A program made the translations under genes and the position numbers. The notes beneath the pieces are model-generated. The model was not told the DNA's origin. It saw nothing but the letters and a program-made list of their open reading frames with translations, and searched no databases. Below, piece by piece: positions 45,924 through 54,012 of a stretch of 64,000 bases of DNA (position 1 is the first letter of the stretch; each line of letters opens with the position of its first letter). Source of the DNA: Methylophilus medardensis (GTDB lineage Bacteria; Pseudomonadota; Gammaproteobacteria; Burkholderiales; Methylophilaceae); the NCBI RefSeq assembly GCF_006363915.1, contig NZ_CP040946.1, one strand, 5' to 3'.

Positions 45924-45943
45924 CATGGCATGTATTTTGCCAT
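45924..45943 (+). promoter_or_regulatory. Motif shared with the first sigma gene; sigma-54-like and palindromic
   Basis: CATGGCATGTATTTTGCCAT contains TGGCATG-N4-TTGCC, matching the -24/-12 pattern seen before the first sigma gene, and also the inverted repeat ATGGCA-N7-TGCCAT. An initiation point about 12 bases downstream would coincide with the ATG at 45952 and lie past the AAGGAG at 45945, which argues against a simple sigma-54 promoter here; an operator is an alternative. Confidence 0.4.
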
Positions 45944-45951
45944 TAAGGAGC

Positions 45952-46473
45952 ATGGATAAAACAATGTATTGGTGTGGCATTAATTTACAGTGGGCGTATA
46001 CCGATTTGCTCGGCTATATCCGCTTTAAAGTGACTTGCCCACATCTGGCCAAAGATATCCTGCACGACGCCTTGATCCGTTATACGGTTTCAGGCAGTGT
46101 GAATAAGGGCAGCGAGCCACATGCCTACATTCGTAGCATCGCCAAAAACCTGATCGTAGATAGTTACCACAACGCGCAGCGCTTTGTTTCCCTTGAGGCG
46201 GATAGTGGGCTCAACCGCGAATGGCTCGAGTCACCCACCTTATCCGTTGAGCAACTCAATGATATTAAACAGCGGCTGGAAATGATTCAGCAGATTTTGG
46301 CGCAACTGCCGCCGCGTTGTCGCCAGGTGTTCTGGATGTACCGCGTAGAAGGTTATACCCAAAGCGAGATTGCGACCGCACTGGGCATCAGCAAAAACAT
46401 GGTCGAGCGCCATGTCATGCGGGCCATCGTCGATTTAAGCAGTGCGCGTGCGTTAATGGTGGTGGAGGCATGA
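45952..46473 (+). CDS. FecI-type ECF sigma factor (module 2)
   Basis: A 173-residue ECF sigma factor paralogous to the first one. Region 2 is around AKDILHDALIRYTV and region 4 around LPPRCRQVFWMYRVEGYTQSEIATALGIS with MVERHVMRAIVD. The ATG at 45952 aligns with the start of module 1 and lies one base after AAGGAG; ATG at 45964 is the alternative. The stop overlaps the anti-sigma ATG (ATGA). It should serve the second receptor, with possible cross-talk to the first since the motifs upstream of both receptors are related. Confidence 0.92.
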   Translation: MDKTMYWCGINLQWAYTDLLGYIRFKVTCPHLAKDILHDALIRYTVSGSVNKGSEPHAYIRSIAKNLIVDSYHNAQRFVSLEADSGLNREWLESPTLSVEQLNDIKQRLEMIQQILAQLPPRCRQVFWMYRVEGYTQSEIATALGISKNMVERHVMRAIVDLSSARALMVVEA

Positions 46474-47462
46474 TGCAGCAAAACCATGAAGATGTCATCC
46501 GACAAACCGCCGTGCGCTGGTATATGCGTATGCGAGAGGCCGCGCCGGACGCTCCTGATCGCACCTCATTTGAAGTCTGGATGCTATCAGATCGCAGGCA
46601 CCGGGCCGCCTATCAAATGATAGAGTCCACCATGGAAGACTTCAGCTCGATTGAGCGCTTGCAGGCGCTTTCTAATGCGCTCTCGCAAAAACAGTATTTT
46701 GAGCAAAATGCCCGCCGCAAAAAAGTCAGCAAGCTGGGCTCCGGCTTGGCCGTGCTACTGCTCTGTGTTGGCCTGGGATTTTTAGGACGCACGCAATATC
46801 AACAATGGCAAGCGGCGCCACTGTCGAGTGAAGTGCAAACCACTGCCGTGGCGCAAATGGTCAAACGCACACTGGAGGATGGCTCGGTGGTCACTGCCAA
46901 TGCCAACAGTGCCATGGAGATCGTGTTTTACCGTCATCAGCGCCTGGTCAAATTAACACGCGGCGAAGCCATTTTTGAGGTGACTAAAGACCCCAATCGC
47001 CCCTTTGTGGTCGAAACGCAGCAAGCCAAGGTGACCGTGCTTGGTACGCGATTTGCAGTGAACCAACTCAGCCACAAAGTGCGTATCAGTGTTGACCATG
47101 GTCGCGTGCAAGTGGCGCGCGCCGATGGTAGCGAACATACGCTGATATTACGCAATGGCGAAGTGGCAGAGATCGAGCAAATGAATGCACCACACAAAGT
47201 TAATCGTAATGCGGCTGACAGCTTCAGCTTTATCAATGGTCGCATTGTGTTTGACCGCGCCGACATGTTTGAAGTGGCCGACACCTTATCTCGCTACCGC
47301 AACCCCACCGTGCAAGCCCTGTTTTTTGGCAATCAGACGCCCAAAGTGAATGCCGTACTCAACGTGGCCGAGCTTGAAAGCTTTATTCAAACCTTACCGC
47401 AATCGGTGCCAGTCACCCTCAAGCGCAAACACGAAACCTTGGTCATCGAGCCTATTAGGTAA
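46470..47462 (+). CDS. FecR-type anti-sigma/signal transducer (module 2)
   Basis: A 330-residue FecR protein: DUF4880-like N terminus (VRWYMRMREAAPD...FEVWMLSDRRHRAAY), one membrane segment (about 87-105), the FecR domain (RGEAIFEVTKDPNRPFVVET, AKVTVLGTRFAVNQ) and a C-terminal STN-like region. Close similarity to module 1 shows that the sigma/anti-sigma/receptor set was duplicated. Translation is coupled to the sigma gene by a four-base overlap. Confidence 0.92.
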   Translation: MMQQNHEDVIRQTAVRWYMRMREAAPDAPDRTSFEVWMLSDRRHRAAYQMIESTMEDFSSIERLQALSNALSQKQYFEQNARRKKVSKLGSGLAVLLLCVGLGFLGRTQYQQWQAAPLSSEVQTTAVAQMVKRTLEDGSVVTANANSAMEIVFYRHQRLVKLTRGEAIFEVTKDPNRPFVVETQQAKVTVLGTRFAVNQLSHKVRISVDHGRVQVARADGSEHTLILRNGEVAEIEQMNAPHKVNRNAADSFSFINGRIVFDRADMFEVADTLSRYRNPTVQALFFGNQTPKVNAVLNVAELESFIQTLPQSVPVTLKRKHETLVIEPIR

Positions 47463-47482
47463 TTCTTTACATTTCTTTTGAT

Positions 47483-47503
47483 TGCCTGATATCAGGCATT
47501 TCA
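47483..47503 (+). promoter_or_regulatory. Palindrome and shared core upstream of receptor 2
   Basis: TGCCTGATATCAGGCA (47483-47498) is a perfect 16-base palindrome; its right half runs into GATATCAGGCATTTCA (47488-47503), related to the GACATCAGG element upstream of receptor 1 and exbB. TGCCTG/CAGGCA half-sites also form the leader hairpins of the two exported-protein genes, here in opposite orientation. Confidence 0.5.
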
Positions 47504-47509
47504 GTCCTT

Positions 47510-47545
47510 CGTCGGTTACGACTTTAACAAGCCCTGTAACCGACG
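47510..47545 (+). promoter_or_regulatory. Leader hairpin directly before receptor 2
   Basis: CGTCGGTTAC (47510-47519) and GTAACCGACG (47536-47545) form a perfect 10-bp stem with a 16-base loop, ending eight bases before the ATG at 47554. The only ribosome-binding-like bases (GACGGATG) are partly inside the stem, so it could limit translation. Confidence 0.5.
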
Positions 47546-47553
47546 GATGCTCC

Positions 47554-50500
47554 ATGCAAAATAACACGCTTAAAACAGCCGCGCTGGCCGCATTGATTGG
47601 CCTGCACATGCCCACAGCACTCTACGCAGAACTCAATACCGCCTTGCCCGGCGAACAAGAGGAAGGCTTTGCCGTCCCCCTCAACCTCGATATGCCCGCC
47701 CAGCCACTCGCCGCAGCGTTGCGCCAGTTTGCTATCCAAAGCAATCTGTCACTCACCGTGGATAGTGCGCTCATCGTCGATAAAAAATCCCCCGCTATTA
47801 AAGGTCGCATCACACGCAAAGAAGCGATCAAACGCATGCTGGAAGGCACAGGCCTGCAAGGCATGATTGATGGGGAGAAAATTCTCATTAAACGCGTCAA
47901 CAAAGCTGAGGCCAAAGACATTCAACTCGATAAAGTCGAAGTCCGCGCCAAACGCTTTTATGAAGTAGGGCCACTGCCAGGCTTAGGGTTAACCAAAGAG
48001 GAAATTCCTGGCAACGTGCAAAGCATCTCTGCTCAAGAAATCAAAGAAGCGCACTCGTTAAGTATCACAGACTTAATGAACCGCAAGCTGCAATCAGTGT
48101 CGGTGAATGATTACCAAGGCAATCCATTCCAGATGGACGTTCAATATCGTGGTTTTACTGCTGGACCTCAGATTGGTACGCCACAAGGGTTATCCGTGTT
48201 CATTGACGGCATTCGGGTCAATGAGCCTTTTGGCGATGTAGTGAACTGGGACATGATTCCCATGAATGCATTGGCTAGCGTTGATGTGTTCCCTGGCTCT
48301 AATCCCATCTTTGGTTTAAACACTTTAGGTGGAGCATTTACTTTAAAAACCAAAGATGGATTCAATAATGAAGGTATTGATGCACAAGTATTGACGGGCT
48401 CATTTGGGCGAAAGCAGCTTCAATTGGAAGGTGGTGTCAACAACGGAAAATTTGCACTATTCGGAGCTGGTAACTTTTTTTTAGAGGATGGCTGGCGAGA
48501 AAATTCACCAAGCAAAGTGAATCAATTTTTTGGTAAGGCTAGTTATCGTGGCGATAAATTAGACCTAAATCTAAGCACACTTTTGGTTGGAAATGATTTG
48601 GTAGGTAACGGACTCATTCCAAGCGAGATGTATAGACAAGATCGAAATAGCGTCTTTACAAGTCCGGACGAAACCAAAAACAGGCTGCAACAGTTTCAGT
48701 TAAGTGGTAGTTATTTTGTCAATGATAATTTTACGGTCACAGGTCAAATTTATCGTAGAAATAGTAATCGTAGGCAAAAGGGGGGGGATGCTTTTTTAGA
48801 GGGATTTAATGGCCAAACCTTGAATGACGCTTTAAAAAAACCCGGTAGTAATTATCAATACACGTGTCTGTTTAGATCAAGCCCTGCAGGAGCTTACGGG
48901 CCAGGTAGTGCCGCTAACGCTTATGGTCTGCCTGACTATATTGTTATTCCGGTTGTTGGCTATGATCCGGCTATCGACCCTGCCACAGGATTACCAGTAA
49001 ACGATTTCATCAACACACCCATATACGATGAAATGGTTAATTCCAATACATTTGATCCGGCTAATTATAGTGGTTTGATTAACCAACCATTACCAAAAGA
49101 GTTTCTTGCCGGATATGAATATGATTACACCATATTTAGAAACTTTGCAGAGAACGAGTCATTTAAAAGAAATAAATCAGGCCCACCACCTTTTATTACT
49201 GATCCAGACCCGACTTTTTTTAACGAAAGTAGATTTAGATCCCAATTTTCTAGTGCTTTATTTGGGGCGCTGTTAGATGGAACCAACGGCGTCTTATATT
49301 CCGAATCAGAGTACTTTTTTACACAAGATCCTGTGAGTGGTGTGATCACCAAAAACTATGTGATGTTGCTGGATGCTATAAATACTACAGAGTGTGCAGA
49401 CGGGCAGGGTACTCAGACTGCAGATTTAAATATTCTAGACCCCATCACCGGGTTGCCAAGATCCATAGATGGAGTTAACGATGGCGGCCCCGGCTATGCT
49501 GAAGGTACGCCTACTGCAATCTTGACTGATAATCAAATTGATCAATTAACCGATGGCGCATCCATCCAGCTTAATTGGAACTTTGAAAAACATAAGTTCA
49601 TGGTTGGGGCATCTATAGATGCTGCCAGTGCAGAATACACCAATACACAACAGCTGGGTTTCTTGACTGCAGACCGCGAGGCTTATTTAGATCCGGATCA
49701 AGCGCACCCTAGATTTGCTGCTGCTTTAGTCCCGTTAAGTAATAATAATTTTGAAGGGACTAACGCCACTAAAAGTGTTTATTTTAGCGAGACATGGAAA
49801 CCGGTAGACACATTGAGTCTTAGCCTCAGCGGCCGTTATAACGAGACTCAAACAAAAAACAAAATTGCAACCCGAAGCGGTTTTTTTAATTTCGGTCCTG
49901 GTGACTTGAGGGCAGAACCAGACAAATACAATACTTGTACAGATGTGGATGGAAATGGTGTCGTTAATGCTGCCGACTGTGTAGGCATTCCACTTGGTTA
50001 TCGTACTCCACGTTTAAACGATGTCCTCGACCCGGCAGAAACTGAGAAGTTTAGTTTTTATTCATTTAATCCCTCTTTAGGTGCCACTTGGCAAGCAAAA
50101 GAAAACCTGAATTTGTTTGCCAGTCTCTCGCAAGGTACCCGCACACCCAGCGTAATTGAGCTTGGTTGTGCATTTGATAAAACGCCAACCCCTGACCTTG
50201 CCGGCACTATAAGACCCAGAAGTCTCGCTCAAAATCGTGAATGTCGCTTGCCCTCTGCACTCTCAGGCGACCCATTTTTACCCCAGATTAGAGCAACAAC
50301 GTACGACATAGGGATGCGTGGAAATTTTTCTGACACATTTGGTGCAGATAGCATCCAGTGGAATCTTGGTGCATATCAAACGGATTTAAAAGACGACATT
50401 TACTTTGTAGCAGTGGGCAATGGCCAGGGTTTTTTCGACAGCATCGGCAAAACCAGAAGGCGTGGTTTAGAGGCTGGGTTATCTGGGAAGAAAGATAGAT

Positions 50501-51150
50501 GGAGCTTCGGTTTGAATTATGGGCTCACAGATGCCACTTTTGAAGACACGTTTAAGTTAATCAGTATCGACAATAGCAGTTCAGTTGACACAGGCGATGG
50601 CTTTGGACCATCTATTACCGTGAACAAAGGCAATCGTATGCCAGGTACAGCTTTACACAATTTGAATGCCAGCTTGAGTTACGACGTGACTGATAAATGG
50701 AGGGTTGGCATGACTGCTATTGCCCATTCCGAAAGCTTCGTAAGGGGAAATGAAAATAATGAACACAAGGCTGGAGTGAGAAGGCTTCAACAGGTTGTAG
50801 CAACCACTCCTAACGCTGTTATCGACCCTGTTACTGGACTGGCGTTCATTTCATTACCACCTACCACTAATCCTGGCAAAGTACCTGGCTATATGACTTT
50901 TAACTTCCAAACCAGTTATAAATTTAACAAGGAATGGACGGCCACCATGATTATTAACAATATTTTTGACAAAGAGTATTTTAGTGCAGGCAGGTTAGGG
51001 CGCAACCCATTTTCACCAAGTATTAATGGCGCAATCGGTGTAAGCGGATACAACCATAATTCCGGAGATTGGTTAAGTACAAACTATATCGCTCCTGGAG
51101 CGCCTCGTGGTATTTGGTTTAGCTTGAACTGGCTTTTTGTGCCGGATTGA
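47554..51150 (+). CDS. Large TonB-dependent receptor with STN signalling domain (receptor 2)
   Basis: A 1198-residue paralogue of receptor 1: signal peptide (cleavage after LYA, about residue 25), STN domain (about 40-105), TonB box region DKVEVRAKR, plug (about 130-255) almost identical to receptor 1, and a barrel ending FSLNWLFVPD. The plug and last 60 residues are highly conserved between the two; loops about 425-680 differ in length and sequence, implying distinct ligands or variants. DVDGNGVVNAAD (residues 797-808) is an EF-hand-like loop at the same place as in receptor 1. The start ATG at 47554 gives the shortest typical signal peptide. Its own sigma/anti-sigma pair lies directly upstream. 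Confidence 0.93.
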   Translation: MQNNTLKTAALAALIGLHMPTALYAELNTALPGEQEEGFAVPLNLDMPAQPLAAALRQFAIQSNLSLTVDSALIVDKKSPAIKGRITRKEAIKRMLEGTGLQGMIDGEKILIKRVNKAEAKDIQLDKVEVRAKRFYEVGPLPGLGLTKEEIPGNVQSISAQEIKEAHSLSITDLMNRKLQSVSVNDYQGNPFQMDVQYRGFTAGPQIGTPQGLSVFIDGIRVNEPFGDVVNWDMIPMNALASVDVFPGSNPIFGLNTLGGAFTLKTKDGFNNEGIDAQVLTGSFGRKQLQLEGGVNNGKFALFGAGNFFLEDGWRENSPSKVNQFFGKASYRGDKLDLNLSTLLVGNDLVGNGLIPSEMYRQDRNSVFTSPDETKNRLQQFQLSGSYFVNDNFTVTGQIYRRNSNRRQKGGDAFLEGFNGQTLNDALKKPGSNYQYTCLFRSSPAGAYGPGSAANAYGLPDYIVIPVVGYDPAIDPATGLPVNDFINTPIYDEMVNSNTFDPANYSGLINQPLPKEFLAGYEYDYTIFRNFAENESFKRNKSGPPPFITDPDPTFFNESRFRSQFSSALFGALLDGTNGVLYSESEYFFTQDPVSGVITKNYVMLLDAINTTECADGQGTQTADLNILDPITGLPRSIDGVNDGGPGYAEGTPTAILTDNQIDQLTDGASIQLNWNFEKHKFMVGASIDAASAEYTNTQQLGFLTADREAYLDPDQAHPRFAAALVPLSNNNFEGTNATKSVYFSETWKPVDTLSLSLSGRYNETQTKNKIATRSGFFNFGPGDLRAEPDKYNTCTDVDGNGVVNAADCVGIPLGYRTPRLNDVLDPAETEKFSFYSFNPSLGATWQAKENLNLFASLSQGTRTPSVIELGCAFDKTPTPDLAGTIRPRSLAQNRECRLPSALSGDPFLPQIRATTYDIGMRGNFSDTFGADSIQWNLGAYQTDLKDDIYFVAVGNGQGFFDSIGKTRRRGLEAGLSGKKDRWSFGLNYGLTDATFEDTFKLISIDNSSSVDTGDGFGPSITVNKGNRMPGTALHNLNASLSYDVTDKWRVGMTAIAHSESFVRGNENNEHKAGVRRLQQVVATTPNAVIDPVTGLAFISLPPTTNPGKVPGYMTFNFQTSYKFNKEWTATMIINNIFDKEYFSAGRLGRNPFSPSINGAIGVSGYNHNSGDWLSTNYIAPGAPRGIWFSLNWLFVPD
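48103..48182. repeat. 80-base tract identical to receptor 1 (copy B)
   Basis: Identical to 20049-20128 in receptor 1; flanking plug sequence shows scattered third-position differences. Direct orientation, about 28 kb apart, so recombination between the copies could delete or duplicate the whole intervening secretion cluster. Confidence 0.85.
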
Positions 51151-51284
51151 TTTTCACTGCTTTACAGGTTTTGAACTTAGAGTAAAGCTCCAAAATTACA
51201 ATCGGTTTTTAGACGACCCCAAAAAATTCATTGCACTTTTGCTCTGACCCTACCGATAAGCCTATCAGCGTAAACTGGTTAAAA

Positions 51285-52142
51285 TCATTTGCTTTGCAGT
51301 TGATTGAATTGCGTCATGTAGTCTTCTACCCATTGTTGCGCATGCAAGCGTTGTTTGGCCGTCGTTGTGGCATGCAGGTTTGCGATGGTTTCACAGCCCA
51401 GTTGGGTGACGGTATCGACATAGGCTTGGTAAGCTGGATTTGGGCTGTTTTGCATGCGCTCAAACCCTGCGCGCACCAGTTGCGATTTTTGTTCGTTTGG
51501 CGTGGCGGGATTTCGTAATGCTTTTAAAATTTCCAAAGCATCTTCATCGCGGCGCAAAATCTCAGAGTAGATTATCGCCGGGTCAATGTCATGCTTGGCA
51601 ATGGCTTGCTTAAGCATATTGATTTGTTTGTCGTTTAAATCCCCATATACTTTTTCAGCAAAATCTTGGGATTTATCCAACCTCACTTCACGCTGTTCTT
51701 CGGTCGTTTCCTGCCACCATTCTTCTTTCCATTCTTGGTTGCGTTTTTCTAGCTTTTTTTGAAAATGCTGCAATTGTTTATCGCTCAGCGTGCTGCCAAT
51801 GTCCACAATGATGGGGGTCATTTTGGGTTGCAGCATTTGCAGGTTTGATTTGATAGATTCAATGCGCTGGCAGGCGGTTTGTGCGCTCACATCATGGCTT
51901 AGATCATCATGTATTTCATTCAGCAACGAAACATAACGCGGTAATTCGTTTTTACGATGCCATGCATGCATATCCTGCAGGGCGAGTTTAAGTTTCGTTT
52001 TTTGCGGTTCATTAAAATTAAAATAATCATCCAACCGCCATGCGATGAGTGCCGGTGCGTTGTTATAGGCGGTCTTGACCAGACTACAACTGATCACAAA
52101 AACAGCGAGCAGGCATATAAAGCAGTTTTTAATTTTTCGCAT
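51285..52142 (-). CDS. DUF6279-type lipoprotein
   Basis: A 285-residue lipoprotein: hydrophobic segment with lipobox VISC (Cys19), followed by SLVKTAYNNAPALIAWRLDDYFNFNEPQ-type N terminus, typical of the DUF6279 family, and a largely helical body rich in Lys, Glu and Gln with repeated DKQ/NDKQ turns. Family function is unknown; members occur in many gamma- and betaproteobacteria. The gene is convergent with receptor 2 and stands alone. Confidence 0.82.
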   Translation of the reverse strand: MRKIKNCFICLLAVFVISCSLVKTAYNNAPALIAWRLDDYFNFNEPQKTKLKLALQDMHAWHRKNELPRYVSLLNEIHDDLSHDVSAQTACQRIESIKSNLQMLQPKMTPIIVDIGSTLSDKQLQHFQKKLEKRNQEWKEEWWQETTEEQREVRLDKSQDFAEKVYGDLNDKQINMLKQAIAKHDIDPAIIYSEILRRDEDALEILKALRNPATPNEQKSQLVRAGFERMQNSPNPAYQAYVDTVTQLGCETIANLHATTTAKQRLHAQQWVEDYMTQFNQLQSK

Positions 52143-52276
52143 GTCTATACGACTAGGGCTGACGCCCTAAGGTTGCGTAACCGACAAATTGTAGGCACGG
52201 TTTCCACTGTTTATGGCCTGGCCTTCTTGCCTGCGTAAGCCTGATTTAACGGCGCGAAGCTGCCATGTTGAATCAA

Positions 52277-52801
52277 CTAAGGCCCACGATTGGGGGGTGG
52301 CGGTGGCGGGTAATAGCCTGCACCGGGATTGTTTGCAGGGCGTGGATTGCCTTGAGAGTAGGTTTTAGCCATGCTGGCAGGCACTGGAATACGGTGCCCA
52401 GCGGCGTACATGCATTGCAAGTAGGCGTTGTCGTATTTGTCTTGCGCGTTGTTGCCGCTGACATTGGCGGCATTGGCACCGATGGCGCCGCCAGACAAGG
52501 CCCCCATGCCTGCACCAATCGCCGCCCCTTCACCGCCACCAGCGGCTGCGCCAATTGCAGCGCCCACCACCGTGCCTACGGCAGCGGTGCCGGCCAAGCT
52601 AGCGTTATATTGCTGGTTGACGGTTTTGCCGCCAATCTGCGTCAGGGCAAAGTCTCGGCAAGAGAGATCATCTGCCCTAAAAACATTAAAGGCTTTGCCA
52701 GTGCCGGGTAGGGCCATATTGCTGGGGCCAGTGGGATTGGTGGCACAGGCAGAGAGTGCCATCGCGATCAATAGGCAGGAGAGTATTGGCGTCTTGCGCA
52801 T
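52277..52801 (-). CDS. Glycine-zipper lipoprotein
   Basis: A 174-residue lipoprotein (lipobox LSAC, Cys19) whose central part is a glycine-zipper segment, GTVVGAAIGAAAGGGEGAAI and GAGMGALSGGAIGANAAN (about 75-112), which tends to insert in or associate with membranes. It ends with a proline-rich tail (YYPPPPPPNRGP). An envelope protein of unknown role. It follows the next gene's end by nine bases on the same strand. Confidence 0.82.
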   Translation of the reverse strand: MRKTPILSCLLIAMALSACATNPTGPSNMALPGTGKAFNVFRADDLSCRDFALTQIGGKTVNQQYNASLAGTAAVGTVVGAAIGAAAGGGEGAAIGAGMGALSGGAIGANAANVSGNNAQDKYDNAYLQCMYAAGHRIPVPASMAKTYSQGNPRPANNPGAGYYPPPPPPNRGP

Positions 52802-52810
52802 GGCTAGACC

Positions 52811-53248
52811 TTAGTTGGCTGATGTGGCTGGTGGCGGCGTAGGGGAGACTTGCTTCCAGCCTGCCGGACAATCTTTGATGTAAGGGTAGTAGCCATTGGC
52901 TTGCTCGCAGTAGTACCAATACGCTTGACCGTTATTGTTACCTGCGCTCGCAGCGGGCGGGCTTACCTGCGCTGGTGGGGTGCTGCTATCGCTAACTTGT
53001 TCAATATATACCTGGGGTTGTGGTTGCGTCACAATGACGGGTGGCGCGCTGACCACATAGGGGTATGGATAAGCATAAGGCGAATAAGGATAAGGAAAAT
53101 ATGGGTATGGGGCGCCAAAGTAAACGCCGACGCCACCTCCGCCCCGATGCCAGCCGCCCCGTCCGGGGGGGTGTGCCTGCGCCATTTGGCTCGACAGCAG
53201 CATCAACGCGACCAGACTGCCCAGGCAGAATCGTTTAAAAATTTTCAT
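52811..53248 (-). CDS. Exported Tyr/Pro-rich protein
   Basis: A 145-residue exported protein: signal peptide (cleavage after AQA, about residue 25), a Gly/His-rich start (PPGRGGWHRGGGG), a Pro/Tyr-rich stretch (PYPYFPYPYSPYAYPYPY) and a conserved C-terminal motif YWYYCEQANGYYPYIKDC with two Cys, common in uncharacterised betaproteobacterial envelope proteins. Precedes the glycine-zipper lipoprotein on the same strand, probably cotranscribed. Function unknown. Confidence 0.82.
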   Translation of the reverse strand: MKIFKRFCLGSLVALMLLSSQMAQAHPPGRGGWHRGGGGVGVYFGAPYPYFPYPYSPYAYPYPYVVSAPPVIVTQPQPQVYIEQVSDSSTPPAQVSPPAASAGNNNGQAYWYYCEQANGYYPYIKDCPAGWKQVSPTPPPATSAN

Positions 53249-53436
53249 ATCGCCTCCATTACCTATCGATCTGTTTATAAGACGAAAGCATACGCATTTT
53301 TATCCCGTGCGCGGTCGGTGGTTTTGTATCGGTGTGTATCTGGCGCCGGGTTTGATGGTTGGGTATTGGATAGTGTTAGGCAGCCGGGTGGCAACTGCGG
53401 TATGCTAGGCATTAACATCTAAGTCTTTACGCCCTT

Positions 53437-54012
53437 ATGCAACAACACGCCATACAACAAATTAATCTCGCTTATGACCAACAACAAGACCGCTTGCTGT
53501 TGAAAGCCGCTGTCAGTGACGAACAGGAAGTCCGCCTTTGGCTGTCCTATCGCGTGGCTCGCCAAATGTTTAAAGTCCTTAACCGTGAGGCACATTTGCC
53601 CGTGTCGACATTGACGCTCGGCGATCTCTCGTCCACCCCCGCGCTAGCATCACCGATCGAGGCGCGTCGCGAGTTTGCGCAAGAGGCAGACGCAGTACAA
53701 CAATTGGCGCATCTCGACTTTACAACGACTTATCAACCACGGCCATCTACCTTGGGTGAAGCGGTGCTGTTAGTGGTCAATGCGCGTTTCGTGTCGATTA
53801 ATGACCAGTTAAACCATATGCAACTGGCCTGTGCCAACGGCTCGAATGTCAATATGCGATTAAATCATCCTCTGGTGTTAGCCATGAGTCGCATGCTGAT
53901 GGTGGCCAGTCAGGATGCTGGTTGGGCGTTGCCTGCGCACAGCCCCAGGGAACCCGAGGCGGTTTCTAGCATCGTAATGCAAGTATCAAAAGAAAAACAG
54001 GTGTTACATTGA
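53437..54012 (+). CDS. Hypothetical protein
   Basis: A 191-residue soluble protein without signal peptide or recognised domain. The N-terminal part has alternating hydrophobic residues suggesting beta strands (AIQQINLAYDQQQDRLLLKA, VRLWLSYRVARQMFKVL), and the middle repeats this kind of pattern (LLVVNARFVSIND, MRLNHPLVLAMSRM). Its stop overlaps the TTG start of the aldo/keto reductase gene, so the two are probably cotranscribed. Function unknown. Confidence 0.72.
   Translation: MQQHAIQQINLAYDQQQDRLLLKAAVSDEQEVRLWLSYRVARQMFKVLNREAHLPVSTLTLGDLSSTPALASPIEARREFAQEADAVQQLAHLDFTTTYQPRPSTLGEAVLLVVNARFVSINDQLNHMQLACANGSNVNMRLNHPLVLAMSRMLMVASQDAGWALPAHSPREPEAVSSIVMQVSKEKQVLH

Noticed and set aside
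17784..51150. Genomic island or prophage boundaries
   Set aside because: No integrase, transposase, tRNA or attachment-like direct repeats were seen at either edge; the only long direct repeat is the internal tract shared by the two receptors.
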